Origin: Solirubrobacter pauli
GTDB lineage: Bacteria; Actinomycetota; Thermoleophilia; Solirubrobacterales; Solirubrobacteraceae
Length of the DNA: 64,000 nt
Direction: 5' to 3'
Assembly (NCBI RefSeq): GCF_003633755.1
Contig: NZ_RBIL01000001.1
Span: 3,767,426-3,831,425 of the forward strand
The position numbers were made by a program, and so were the translations under genes. The first letter of the stretch is position 1. Every line of letters starts with the position of its first letter. The notes under the pieces are model-generated. The model was not told the DNA's origin. It made no database searches and saw only the letters and a list, made by a program, of their open reading frames with translations. Of this stretch, positions 44,056 to 52,344 are shown piece after piece.

Positions 44056-44390
44056 GAGATCGGGATGTCCTCCACGTCGCGCGCCGGCGCCGGCGTGCGC
44101 TCGAGCCGCTCGATCGAGTAGTCGATGACGGCGCGCAGCGCGAGCAGCAGCTCACGCAGCGCGTCCGAGAGCTGGCGCAGCAGCTCGGGCGGCAGCGAGC
44201 CCTTCGCGGCCTCGACGAACGCGAGCAGCGCGCTCAGGTCGGGCGACGACGCCGGAGCCTCACCGGGCGTGGCCCAGCCGTTCGGCGGTGCGCTCGCGGC
44301 GGCTGCGCGCGCGGCTTCCTCGGCCTTGGCGTGGGCCTCGCGCACCAGACGCTCGGCGGCCTCGTACGCCGCGAGATCGGGCTCAGGCAT
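44052..44390 (-). CDS. Small helical protein of the ArsA operon
   Basis: 112 residues, soluble, mostly helical. An Ala/Glu-rich helix (AYEAAERLVREAHAKAEEAA) and an amphipathic pair (LSALLAFVEAAKGSLPPELL; RQLSDALRELLLALRAVIDY) suggest a coiled coil or helical bundle. Overlaps the ArsA gene by eight bases and the membrane-protein gene by four, so the three are co-translated. Likely an adaptor; no known family recognised. Confidence 0.7.
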   Translation of the reverse strand: MPEPDLAAYEAAERLVREAHAKAEEAARAAAASAPPNGWATPGEAPASSPDLSALLAFVEAAKGSLPPELLRQLSDALRELLLALRAVIDYSIERLERTPAPARDVEDIPIS

Positions 44391-45555
44391 GCTCGAACCC
44401 CACGGTCAACGCGCCCTCCTCGAGCGTGGCGGATGTCGGCTTGTAGCCCGCGAGCGCGCCCGGCAGCACGATCGTGCGCTTGTGGGCGTCGACGCGGACG
44501 ATCAGCTCGAGGCCGATCTTCTTGAGCTGCACGTCGCCCTTGGCGGCGAACGGCAGGTCCAGGCGCAGGGACGCGTGGCCGTTGGTCACCGACAGCTCCT
44601 GCGCGAGCCGGTCGTGCAGGACGGCGGCGGGGTCGTGATCGGCGAACAGGGCGTCGGCGAGTTCGTCCAGGCGCTCGTCACCGATCACCTCCGCGGCGAA
44701 GTACGGCGCGCGCAGGACCGGGACGGGGGCGAAGCCCGCGCCGACGAGCTCGAGCTGCTCGCGCTGGACGGCGTGCCACGCGCCGAAGTAGCCCTCGGCC
44801 AGCTCGTCGGGGAAGACGCGGTTGACGACCACGGCGTCCGTCAGGTACCCGTACAGGTTCAGGTACGTGAACGTGCGCATGGCCTCGGCGACGACCATCC
44901 GGTCGGGCGTCATCACCAGCCGCATCGACACGCGCTCGGCGTCCCGGAGCAGCTCGTGCATCGCGACGAGGTTGCCGACGAGCTTCTGGATCTCCGCGAC
45001 GACCCGCTCATCCGGGAGCTGGACGTCGAGGAACATGCGGGCGAGCGGGCGTGCGGCGGCGAGCATCGACTGCTCCTTGCCGAGCACCTTGTCCAGCCAC
45101 CAGCGGGCGGCGTCGGGGAAGCTCAGCAGCCGCAGCGTCTCGCCGGTCGGCGCGCAGTCGACGACGATCACGTCCCACTCGCCGGACTCGACGTGGCCCT
45201 TGAGGACGAGCAGGCTGAAGAGCTCGTCGCCGCCGGGCGGGACCGTCAGCTCCTCGGCCGCGATCCGCTCCACGCCGCGCTCCATCAGCAGCGTGCCCAT
45301 CCACTCGCTGACGGCGCCCCAGTGCTGCTCGAGCTCGTCCTGCGCCTGTACCTGCTGGGCGTGCAGGCGCTCGGAGATCGCGGTCGGGGTGCCCTGGACG
45401 GGCGCGTCCAGGACGTCCGACAGCGAGTGCGCCGGGTCCGTCGAGATGACGAGCGTGCGCGCGCCGGCGGCGGCGCAGCGGCGGGCGGTGGCCGCGGCGA
45501 CCGAGGTCTTGCCCACCCCGCCCTTGCCTGTGTAGAGGATCGTCCGCGCCGCCAT
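44383..45555 (-). CDS. ArsA/GET3-family ATPase
   Basis: 390 residues, one ATPase module. Deviant Walker A TGKGGVGKTSVAAATA at residues 9-24, switch I STDPAHSLSDVLDAPV, switch II VVDCAPTGETLRLLSFP. The C-terminal 80 residues form an all-beta extension (ASLRLDLPFAAKGDVQLKKI) found in many bacterial ArsA-like proteins. No arsenite efflux gene or the ArsA Cys triad is seen, so a role in arsenic resistance is unlikely. Links to tail-anchored or small membrane proteins are more plausible; the operon does encode one. Confidence 0.9.
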   Translation of the reverse strand: MAARTILYTGKGGVGKTSVAAATARRCAAAGARTLVISTDPAHSLSDVLDAPVQGTPTAISERLHAQQVQAQDELEQHWGAVSEWMGTLLMERGVERIAAEELTVPPGGDELFSLLVLKGHVESGEWDVIVVDCAPTGETLRLLSFPDAARWWLDKVLGKEQSMLAAARPLARMFLDVQLPDERVVAEIQKLVGNLVAMHELLRDAERVSMRLVMTPDRMVVAEAMRTFTYLNLYGYLTDAVVVNRVFPDELAEGYFGAWHAVQREQLELVGAGFAPVPVLRAPYFAAEVIGDERLDELADALFADHDPAAVLHDRLAQELSVTNGHASLRLDLPFAAKGDVQLKKIGLELIVRVDAHKRTIVLPGALAGYKPTSATLEEGALTVGFEHA

Positions 45556-45569
45556 CCGGACAGACGACT

Positions 45570-46922
45570 CTACCCGCGCCTTGAGACGGTGATCACTCCA
45601 GTCGTGGTGGCGGTGTTGTTGGCGAGGTCGGTGGCGGTGATCGTGACGTCGTAGTCGCCGGACTGCTTCGGGGCCGTCCAGGCGATCGACTTGGTGCCGC
45701 GGTAGAGGACGCCGGGGGCGAGCGTGGCGACCGGCTTGCCGGCGCGCGTGATCCGCAACGTGACGCGCGAGATCTTGTCGAGCTTGAAGCGCACGTTGCC
45801 CGTCTTGCGCGCGGTCAGCTTGCTCGTCAGCGCCTGCAGCGTGGGCGGCTGGGTGAGGTACCCGGTGAAGTGCTGCTCGGCGCTGCAGTACTCGACCGCG
45901 GCCGTGCGCGAGCAGAGCTGCTTGAGGAAGTCGCGCAGGAGCTTGTGGTAGCCGAGGTCGGACTCGTGCGTGGACGGCGCGCCGCGGCTGTAGAGGCTCC
46001 AGGCGCCCGTGTCGAACGTGCCGATCTCCTCGCGCCCGGCGCGGTCACCGTCCTCGAACAGCGAGCGGGCCGTGGTGTCGCCGGTGAGGTTGGCGAAGTC
46101 GTAGAGGCCGACGAGCGACTGGATGAAGCCGTTGGCGATCTTGAACTTCGGCAGGCCGGAGTACTGCAGGTAGTGGGCTCCGGTGCCGGAGGCGATCCGC
46201 ACACCGGAGGGCGGCGGCGTCTTGAAGATCCCGAGGCCGGCGGCGGCGACGGGGAAGACGTCCTCCTGGCGGTTCAGCCGCGTGGCCGATCGGGCCATCG
46301 CCTGCAGGCCGGTCCCCTGGGCGAGGCTGGACACCCACGGCGGCGACTGGCCGTCGAACGGGAACAGGTACTCCCAGGCGAGGCCGCCGGCGCGCTCGGC
46401 GGACAGGCCCTTGATCTCGTCCAGGAGGGCGCCGGCGCGGGCGTCGTAGCGCTTGCCGCCGCTCCAGTAGCCGTTGAGCTTGCCGAACGTGCCGAGCCAC
46501 TGGATCTGGAGGCCGTGGCCCGGATAGTGCTGGAAGACGAGCTCGGAGCCGGAGAAGGACACGCGCTCGCCGCTGTTGAGCAGGCGCTGCGTGGTCCACC
46601 ACTCGACGTTGCGCTGGAGCGTGAGGAAGAGGCTGGGCAGGCGGCTGACCGTGAGCTGCTTGCGGGCCGCCATGCCCTCAAGGTCGGTGATGACGCCGCC
46701 GAGCGCGACCTTGCGGGCGCCCGTCAGCTTCTTCACACGCGCGCGAGCGTCGGTGTAGGTGGCGCGGTAGCCGGCGATCGCCGCCGGGTCGGCACCTTCC
46801 GCCTGCAGCCGCTTGAGCTCAGCGGTGACCGTGACCCGCTTCTGGGCGTGCGCCGCCGGTGCCGCCACCAAGAAGAGGCTGCACAAAATCGGCACAAAAG
46901 CTGAACAAAACGAGCGTCTCAC
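45570..46922 (-). CDS. Secreted D-glucuronyl C5-epimerase-like protein
   Basis: 450 residues from GTG 46922. The signal peptide reads SFCSAFVPILCSLFLVAAPA with cleavage after AHA. The catalytic-type region ANGFIQSLVGLYDFANLTGD, then EIGTFDTGAWSLYSRG and YHKLLRDFLKQLC, matches the C-terminal domain of heparan-sulfate glucuronyl C5-epimerases. The N-terminal part resembles a helical leader, and the last 90 residues form an Ig-like beta domain (ITRAGKPVATLAPGVLYRGT). Likely acts on a uronic-acid polysaccharide outside the cell. A GGAG ribosome site lies eight bases before the start. Confidence 0.75.
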   Translation of the reverse strand: MRRSFCSAFVPILCSLFLVAAPAAHAQKRVTVTAELKRLQAEGADPAAIAGYRATYTDARARVKKLTGARKVALGGVITDLEGMAARKQLTVSRLPSLFLTLQRNVEWWTTQRLLNSGERVSFSGSELVFQHYPGHGLQIQWLGTFGKLNGYWSGGKRYDARAGALLDEIKGLSAERAGGLAWEYLFPFDGQSPPWVSSLAQGTGLQAMARSATRLNRQEDVFPVAAAGLGIFKTPPPSGVRIASGTGAHYLQYSGLPKFKIANGFIQSLVGLYDFANLTGDTTARSLFEDGDRAGREEIGTFDTGAWSLYSRGAPSTHESDLGYHKLLRDFLKQLCSRTAAVEYCSAEQHFTGYLTQPPTLQALTSKLTARKTGNVRFKLDKISRVTLRITRAGKPVATLAPGVLYRGTKSIAWTAPKQSGDYDVTITATDLANNTATTTGVITVSRRG

Positions 46923-46934
46923 GCGCAATCTCCG

Positions 46935-46944
46935 ATGGTAAGTT
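46935..46944. promoter_or_regulatory. Overlapping divergent -10 elements
   Basis: Minus-strand TACCAT (46940-46935) and plus-strand TAAGTT (46939-46944) share two bases. The plus one ends six bases before ATG 46951. Same layout as at 26183-26192. Confidence 0.5.
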
Positions 46945-46950
46945 CGACCG

Positions 46951-47811
46951 ATGCGTTTCCTCGGTGTTCTGCTTGCAACCGCTCTAGTCCTCGCAGGTTG
47001 CGGTGCTGATGGATCAGAGCGGGCGAGTGCAACGTCCGATGCGCGCCAGCTGCTGAGCGCGACGGTCAACAACCTGCCCGAGCTGCGGTCGGCCACGCTG
47101 GACGCGAAGATCGACGCGGCCGCCGACGGTCGCGCCACCCAGGTCGCGCTGCGCGGGCCGTTCCAGGCCGGCAAGAAGGGCGAGACGCCGCGGTTCGCGC
47201 TCTCGGCCGAGCTGACGTCCGAGGGCCGCAAGGAGTCCGCGGGCGTCGCCTACACCGGCAAGGCCGCCTACGTCACGCTCAAGGGCGCGTCCTACGAGGT
47301 CCCGTCGATGCTCGCCGGCCAGCTCACGGCCGGCCTCGAGCAGGCCCTCGCCCAGGGCGGCACCGGCGGGCCGCTGACGACGATCGACCTCAAGCGCTGG
47401 GTGCCGACCCCCGTCAACGCGGGCACCGCGGACGTCGGCGGCGTCCAGACCGTCAAGCTCACCGGCCCGGCCGACGTCAAGAAGGTCATCTCGGACATCA
47501 ACCTCCTCACCGGCCAGCTCAGCTCCCTGCAGGGCGTGCCCGGCGTCGGCGGCAAGGTCCCGAAGCAGATCCCCGCGGACGCGGGCGAGAAGATCAAGGA
47601 CCTCACGGTCACGGTCTTCACGGGCGCCGAGGACCAGATCCTCCGCCGTCTCGTCGTCGAGGGCACGGCCACCAGCGGCGACGCCCACGCCGTGCTGGAC
47701 CTCACGCTCACCAAGGTCGGAGAGGACCAGTCGATCGAGGCGCCGAAGAACGTCCGCCCGTTCGCCGAGTTGCTCGGGCAGCTGCAGGGCGCGGGCATCC
47801 TCGGCGGCTGA
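46951..47811 (+). CDS. Lipoprotein, LppX/LprG-like
   Basis: 286 residues. Signal and lipobox VLAGCGADG, so lipid-anchored at about Cys17. The mature part alternates beta strands with DARQLLSATVNNLPELRSAT and VKLTGPADVKKVISDINLL, a layout like the LppX/LprAFG family that carries lipids to the outer cell wall. The match is by overall pattern; no catalytic motif. The lipid-trafficking context of the window fits, but this locus is separate from mce. Confidence 0.65.
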   Translation: MRFLGVLLATALVLAGCGADGSERASATSDARQLLSATVNNLPELRSATLDAKIDAAADGRATQVALRGPFQAGKKGETPRFALSAELTSEGRKESAGVAYTGKAAYVTLKGASYEVPSMLAGQLTAGLEQALAQGGTGGPLTTIDLKRWVPTPVNAGTADVGGVQTVKLTGPADVKKVISDINLLTGQLSSLQGVPGVGGKVPKQIPADAGEKIKDLTVTVFTGAEDQILRRLVVEGTATSGDAHAVLDLTLTKVGEDQSIEAPKNVRPFAELLGQLQGAGILGG

Positions 47812-47887
47812 GGGCTGCGCCACGCCGCCCGTGGTGCCTCACGGTCAGCACTCACTCACTCATAAAGCTCTCATGTCGCAACCGGCC

Positions 47888-47893
47888 TAAGCT
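47888..47893 (+). promoter_or_regulatory. -10 TAAGCT of the antiporter gene
   Basis: Ends 9 bases before ATG 47903. Confidence 0.5.
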
Positions 47894-47902
47894 GCGCTGC
47901 CG

Positions 47903-49033
47903 ATGACCTCGGCGGCGAAGCCCTTCAACCTGCGGCAATTCCTGTTCAGCGGGTCCGGGTGGCCGTATCTGCTGGTGCCGTTCATCGCGATCGCGATCGC
48001 GTTGGACCTGGTGGGGGCCGACCCGATCCTCGTGTTCTTCGCGAGCGCACTCGGCGTGGTGCCGACGGCGGCGCTGATGGGGCGGGCGACGGAGGAGCTC
48101 GCGCACCGGTCCGGGCCCGGCGTGGGCGGCCTGCTGAACGTGACGTTCGGCAACGCGCCGGAGCTGATCATCGCGTTGTTCGCGCTCGAGAAGGGGCTGC
48201 AGGAGGTGGTCAAGGCGTCGATCATCGGGTCGATCCTCGGCAACCTGCTGCTGGTCATGGGGGCGGCGTTCCTGATCGGCGGGTGGGGGCGTGAGCGGAA
48301 CAAGTTCGTCGCGGAGGCGGCGAGCGCGCAGGCGTCGATGCTGCTGCTCGCGGTCGTCGCGCTCGTGCTGCCCGCGATGTTCCTGCTGGCGCAGGGCGGA
48401 GAGCTGCCCGCGCTCGGTGAGGAGGCGACGAACTTCGGGCCCAATGTCGAGCACATGTCGTTCGCGGTGGCGATCGTGCTGCTGCTGTCGTACTTCGCGG
48501 GGCTGTGGTTCTCGCTCAAGACGCACCACGACGTGTTCAACCCGGGCAGCGACGAGGAGGCGCCGGAGGACACGTGGAGCGTGAAGCGGAGCGTGCTGAT
48601 GCTGGCGGGCGCCGGCATCGCGGTCGGCATCATGTCGGAGATCCTCGTCGGGTCGATCGAGGAGGCGTCGAAGGGGATCGGCCTGTCGCCGTTCTTCGTC
48701 TCGCTGATCATCGTCGCGATCGTCGGCAACGCGGCCGAGCACTGGGTCGCGGTCTACTTCGCGGCGCGGGACAAGATGGACATCGCGATCGGGATCGCGA
48801 TCGGCTCCAGCGCGCAGATCGCGCTGTTCGTGATGCCGGTGCTGGTGCTGCTGAGCTTCTTCGTCGGGCCGTTCCCGCTGGCGCTCGAGTTCAGCTCGAT
48901 CGAGATCGGGGCGATGCTGCTGGCGGTGCTGATCGCCGCGCACGTCTCGCAGGACGGCGAGTCCACGTGGTTCGAGGGCGTGCAGCTCCTCGCCGTCTAC
49001 GTGGTGCTCGGGATCGTCTTCTACTTCGTCTGA
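47903..49033 (+). CDS. Calcium/proton antiporter (CaCA/CAX family)
   Basis: 376 residues, about eleven helices. The two alpha-repeats of cation exchangers are clear: GLLNVTFGNAPELIIALFAL in the first half and ISLIIVAIVGNAAEHWVAVY-like sequence (FVSLIIVAIVGNAAEHWVAV) in the second, both with the GNAxE signature. An acidic loop between them (DEEAPEDTW) may bind Ca2+. Exports Ca2+ in exchange for protons. Near the RTX gene only in the broad sense (40 kb away). Confidence 0.94.
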   Translation: MTSAAKPFNLRQFLFSGSGWPYLLVPFIAIAIALDLVGADPILVFFASALGVVPTAALMGRATEELAHRSGPGVGGLLNVTFGNAPELIIALFALEKGLQEVVKASIIGSILGNLLLVMGAAFLIGGWGRERNKFVAEAASAQASMLLLAVVALVLPAMFLLAQGGELPALGEEATNFGPNVEHMSFAVAIVLLLSYFAGLWFSLKTHHDVFNPGSDEEAPEDTWSVKRSVLMLAGAGIAVGIMSEILVGSIEEASKGIGLSPFFVSLIIVAIVGNAAEHWVAVYFAARDKMDIAIGIAIGSSAQIALFVMPVLVLLSFFVGPFPLALEFSSIEIGAMLLAVLIAAHVSQDGESTWFEGVQLLAVYVVLGIVFYFV

Positions 49034-49074
49034 GGTCACGCCGCGCCGACCGCGCGGACTCGGCCTTCGGTTGC

Positions 49075-49086
49075 ATTGTCGACAAT
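49075..49086. promoter_or_regulatory. GntR-type operator ATTGTCGACAAT
   Basis: Perfect 12-bp palindrome placed at the -35 position of the HAD-aminotransferase-GntR operon (-10 TACGGT at 49094-49099). Best explained as the site of the FadR-like GntR protein encoded at 51007. Confidence 0.7.
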
Positions 49087-49093
49087 CGAACGA

Positions 49094-49099
49094 TACGGT
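49094..49099 (+). promoter_or_regulatory. -10 TACGGT of the HAD gene
   Basis: Ends 7 bases before GTG 49107. Confidence 0.5.
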
Positions 49100-49106
49100 C
49101 TGCGGC

Positions 49107-49766
49107 GTGAGCGAAGAACGCTGGATCACGTTCGACTGCTACGGGACGCTGCTCGACTGGCAGAGCGCCTTCCGCCGCCTCCTCGCCCCTGCGGTCGACG
49201 GCCGCATCGAGGATCTGGTGCACACCTTCCACGCGGTCGAGCCCGAGGTGCAGCGGGACATGCCGACCGCGTCCTACAAGGCGATCCTGCTCGAGGGCGC
49301 GGCCCGCGCCGGGCGGCGCGCCGGGCTGGACCTCGCGCCCGCCGACCAGGAGCGCCTCGTCGAGGGCTGGGGCACGATCGAGGCCTTCCCGGACACGGCC
49401 GCCGCCCTCGCCGCGCTCAAGGCCGACGGCTGGAAGCTCGGCATCCTCACCAACTGCGACAACGACCTGTTCGAGTCCACCCGCGCCGCGCTCGGCGTCG
49501 AGGTCGACGCGGTCGTGACCGCCGAGGAGGTCCGAAGCTACAAGCCCGCGCTCGGCCACTTCGAGGCGTTCGAGGCCCGCACCGGCGTCGCCCGCGCGAA
49601 CTGGGTCCACGCCGCGGTCTCCTGGTGGCACGACATGGTGCCGGCCCGCGACCTCGGCCTGCGCCGCGTCTGGGTCGACCGCGAGCGGTCAGGCCACGAC
49701 GCCACGATCGTCACCGCCCACATCCACGACATGGCCAGCCTGCCGGTCACGGTGGCCTCGCTGTGA
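49107..49766 (+). CDS. HAD hydrolase, haloacid dehalogenase type II-like
   Basis: 219 residues. Motif I ITFDCYGTLLDWQSAFRRLL has the nucleophile Asp; LGILTNCDNDLFESTRAALG and VRSYKPALGHFEAFEARTG are motifs II and III, with the Lys. The FDCYGTLLDW form marks the L-2-haloacid dehalogenase subgroup, though many members are phosphatases. The third acidic pair is replaced by WVHAAVSWWHDM, so metal binding may differ. Start GTG 49107. First gene of a three-gene operon. Confidence 0.85.
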   Translation: MSEERWITFDCYGTLLDWQSAFRRLLAPAVDGRIEDLVHTFHAVEPEVQRDMPTASYKAILLEGAARAGRRAGLDLAPADQERLVEGWGTIEAFPDTAAALAALKADGWKLGILTNCDNDLFESTRAALGVEVDAVVTAEEVRSYKPALGHFEAFEARTGVARANWVHAAVSWWHDMVPARDLGLRRVWVDRERSGHDATIVTAHIHDMASLPVTVASL

Positions 49767-51013
49767 CCGCGCGGGAAGAGGCGGTCGCGCCCGGCTCGGA
49801 CCCCGCGGTGGCGGGAGCGCTGCGCGACTCGATCGCGCGGTACGTCGCGGCCAACCCCGCCAGCGCCGCGCGGGCCGAGCGCGCCGCCGCGGCGCTGCCG
49901 GGCGGCAACACGCGCAGCGTCCTGCATTACGACCCGTTCCCGCTCGCGTTCGCCCGGGCCGACGGCGCGTACCTGCACTCCCTTGACGGCCGCCGGTACA
50001 CGGACTTCCTGGGCGAGTACACGGCGGGCCTGTACGGCCACTCGCACCCGGTCATCCTCGACGCGATCCGCGGCGCGCTCGACCGCGGGCTCAACTACGG
50101 CGGGCACTCAGCGCTCGAGGGCGAGCTCGCCGAGCGGTTGTGCGCGCGGTTCACGGCGATGGAGCGCGTGCGCTTCACGAACTCGGGGACCGAGGCGAAC
50201 CTGATGGCGCTCGCGCTCGCGCTGCACCAGACCGGTCGGCGTGAGGTCCTCGCGTTCAAGGGCGGCTACCACGGCGGCGTGCTCGCGTTCGGGGCAGGGA
50301 AGCCGAGCCCGGTCACGGTCCCGCACGCCTGGGTCCTCGGCGACTTCGACGACGTCGACGGCACGCGGGAGCTGATCCGGGCGCACGACCTGGGCGCGAT
50401 CCTCGTCGAGCCGATGCAGGGCTCCGGCGGCTCGCGGCCCGCCTCGCGTGCCTTCCTCGCGATGCTCCGCGAGGAGGCGACCCGCGCCGGCGCCGTGCTG
50501 ATCTTCGACGAGGTGATGACCTCGCGCCTGTGGCCGCGCGCCGAGCCGGGCTTCGACGGTGTGGTGCCGGACCTGATGACGGTCGGCAAGTACCTGGCGG
50601 GCGGGATGTCGTTCGGGGCGTTCGGCGGACGCGCGGACCTGATGTCGGCCTACGACCCGACGCGCCCGGACGCGCTCTTCCACGCGGGCACGTTCAACAA
50701 CAACGTGCTCTCCATGAGCGCGGGGCTCGCGGGCCTCACGCACGTCCTCACCGACGACGCGCTGGAGGAGCTCAACGCGCGTGGTGACCGGCTGCGCGCG
50801 CAGCTCGACGCCGTCGTCCCCACCACCGGGCGCGGCTCGCTGATGACGATGCACCCCGGCAGCGACGAGCGCCGGCAGCTCCTGTTCTTCGAGCTGCTCG
50901 ACGCGGGCTACTGGATCGCCGGTCGCGGGATGATCGCGCTCAGCCTCCCGCTCACCGACGAGCAGTGCGACGCGTTCGCCGCCGCCGTCGCCAAGATCAT
51001 CGGCGCATGCTGA
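49763..51013 (+). CDS. Class III aminotransferase (glutamate-1-semialdehyde aminomutase-like)
   Basis: 416 residues. GGNTRSVLHYDPFPLAFARA, FLGEYTAGLYGHSHPVILDA and RFTNSGTEANLMALALALHQ are the classic GSA-aminomutase-like opening. LIFDEVMTSRLWPRAEP has the PLP Asp, and LMTVGKYLAGGMSFGAFGGR the Schiff-base Lys. True HemL is unlikely here because this operon has a HAD enzyme and a GntR regulator. An omega- or beta-amino-acid aminotransferase for a catabolic pathway is more likely. GTG start overlaps the HAD stop by four bases. Confidence 0.88.
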   Translation: MTAREEAVAPGSDPAVAGALRDSIARYVAANPASAARAERAAAALPGGNTRSVLHYDPFPLAFARADGAYLHSLDGRRYTDFLGEYTAGLYGHSHPVILDAIRGALDRGLNYGGHSALEGELAERLCARFTAMERVRFTNSGTEANLMALALALHQTGRREVLAFKGGYHGGVLAFGAGKPSPVTVPHAWVLGDFDDVDGTRELIRAHDLGAILVEPMQGSGGSRPASRAFLAMLREEATRAGAVLIFDEVMTSRLWPRAEPGFDGVVPDLMTVGKYLAGGMSFGAFGGRADLMSAYDPTRPDALFHAGTFNNNVLSMSAGLAGLTHVLTDDALEELNARGDRLRAQLDAVVPTTGRGSLMTMHPGSDERRQLLFFELLDAGYWIAGRGMIALSLPLTDEQCDAFAAAVAKIIGAC

Positions 51014-51657
51014 GCCGCACGCTCCCCACCCAGGTCGCCCACCACCTCCGGGAACGCATCCTCGGTGGCGAGCTCGCGCCCGGCGACCGGATCATCGAGA
51101 CCGACCTCGCGACCGAGTTCGAGGTCAGCCGCCACACCCTGCGCAGCGCGCTGCAGACCCTGACGCACGAGGGCCTGCTCGAGCAGAGCCAGTTCAAGAG
51201 CACGCACGTCGCGCGCCCGACGGCCGACGACGTGTTCGAGATCTACACGCTGCGCAACGCGCTGGAGGCGATGGCCTGCCGTCTCGCCGCGCAACGCGTG
51301 GCGAACACGGCCGCGATGGACGCCGCGGTCGCGCGCATGCGCGCCGCCGCGGAGGCCGGCGACGTCACGGCCATGAAGGAAGCGGACTTCGACTTCCACA
51401 CCGCCGTGATCGACCTCGCCGGCCACTCCCGCCTGCGCGAGCAGTACCGGACGCTGCACGCGCAGACGCGCCTGTACCTGAACCTGACGGCGACGGTCGG
51501 CTACGAGCTGGGCGAGATCGCGGCCAAGCACGCGGAGCTGGCGGACGCGATCCGCCGCGGTGACGCGGCGCGCGCGGAGCAGCTCGGCGGCGCCCACAAC
51601 ACCGACGACGGCGAGCGCCTGGTCGCGATGCTCAGGGCTCCAGGCCGGCCAGGATGA
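51007..51657 (+). CDS. GntR-family regulator, FadR/FCD subfamily
   Basis: 216 residues. The winged helix-turn-helix is QVAHHLRERILGGELAPGDR, then ATEFEVSRHTLRSALQTLTH, EGLLEQSQFKSTHVARPTAD. The FCD domain has the metal-binding pattern DFDFHTAVIDLAGHSRLREQ and later KHAELADAIRRGDAARAEQ. Starts seven bases inside the aminotransferase end. Probably represses its own operon through the palindrome at 49075-49086 and is released by the pathway substrate. Confidence 0.92.
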   Translation: MLSRTLPTQVAHHLRERILGGELAPGDRIIETDLATEFEVSRHTLRSALQTLTHEGLLEQSQFKSTHVARPTADDVFEIYTLRNALEAMACRLAAQRVANTAAMDAAVARMRAAAEAGDVTAMKEADFDFHTAVIDLAGHSRLREQYRTLHAQTRLYLNLTATVGYELGEIAAKHAELADAIRRGDAARAEQLGGAHNTDDGERLVAMLRAPGRPG

Positions 51658-52276
51658 GGTCGAGCCCGAACGCGAACTCGGTGTCGTAGTCGTAGCCCGC
51701 CTTCGCCATCTCGGTCATGACCTCGACGAGGTGGGGGAAGCGCGTCATGTCCGGCACGTTCGCCCGCTTGACCTCGATCACCGCGCCGTGCTCGGAGGGC
51801 GTGTCGAACGGGAGGCTGCGCTCCTGCAGCAGGAAGCCGTAGATGTAGGCGTCCTGCACCGACGAGGCGTGGACGGCGTCGCGGAAGGCGAACCCGGCGA
51901 GGCGCAGGCACCCCATCGTCGCGTCGTGGAAGCGCAGGTTCTCCGGCCCCGGCGCCACGCGTGATTCCATCAGCCCGACCGCCCACCGGTGGCGGTTGAG
52001 CACCGCGCGCATCGAGTGCGCCCGGCGGCGCATCGCGCCCTTCCAGTCGGGATCGCCCGGCTCCGGCGCCTCGAACTCGCCGAAGACGACGTCCACGAGC
52101 CCGTCGAGCAGGTCCTCCTTGTTGGCGACGTGGTTGTAGAGCGACATCGCCTCCACACCGACCGCCGCGGCCACCTTGCGCATGGACAGCGACTCGAAGC
52201 CGCCTTCGTGGGCGAGCTCGAGCGCGGCGGCGAGCACGCGCTCGCGGGTGAGTGGCGCACGTCGTCGTGGGCTCAT
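51632..52276 (-). CDS. TetR-family regulator, TetR_C type
   Basis: 214 residues. TRERVLAAALELAHEGGFES and LSMRKVAAAVGVEAMSLYNH make the DNA-binding domain of the classic TetR group. The ligand domain has WAVGLMESRVAPGPENLRFH. Starts ATG 52276. It is divergent from the DUF4386 gene, with two perfect-arm operators between them. Convergent with gntR, overlapping by 26 bases. Confidence 0.92.
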   Translation of the reverse strand: MSPRRRAPLTRERVLAAALELAHEGGFESLSMRKVAAAVGVEAMSLYNHVANKEDLLDGLVDVVFGEFEAPEPGDPDWKGAMRRRAHSMRAVLNRHRWAVGLMESRVAPGPENLRFHDATMGCLRLAGFAFRDAVHASSVQDAYIYGFLLQERSLPFDTPSEHGAVIEVKRANVPDMTRFPHLVEVMTEMAKAGYDYDTEFAFGLDLILAGLEP

Positions 52277-52280
52277 CGGC

Positions 52281-52309
52281 TTGACAACCTTACGGCGTAA
52301 GCGTACCTT
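52281..52309 (+). promoter_or_regulatory. Consensus promoter of the DUF4386 gene
   Basis: TTGACA (52281-52286), 17-base spacer, TACCTT (52304-52309). The best sigma70-type promoter in the window; operator copy 1 fills the spacer. Confidence 0.75.
52289..52301. promoter_or_regulatory. TetR operator copy 1, CTTACGGCGTAAG
   Basis: Six-base arms CTTACG/CGTAAG around one base; lies between -35 and -10. Confidence 0.75.
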
Positions 52310-52319
52310 ACGCCGTAAG
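52307..52319. promoter_or_regulatory. TetR operator copy 2, CTTACGCCGTAAG
   Basis: Centre 18 bases from copy 1, overlapping the -10 and start site. A third half-site GCGTAAG follows at 52326-52332. Confidence 0.75.
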
Positions 52320-52344
52320 CATACAGCGTAAGTAAGGAGCCGCC

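Noticed and set aside
44383-45555. Arsenic resistance role for the ArsA-like ATPase
   Set aside because: No arsB, arsC or arsR genes and no ArsA Cys triad.
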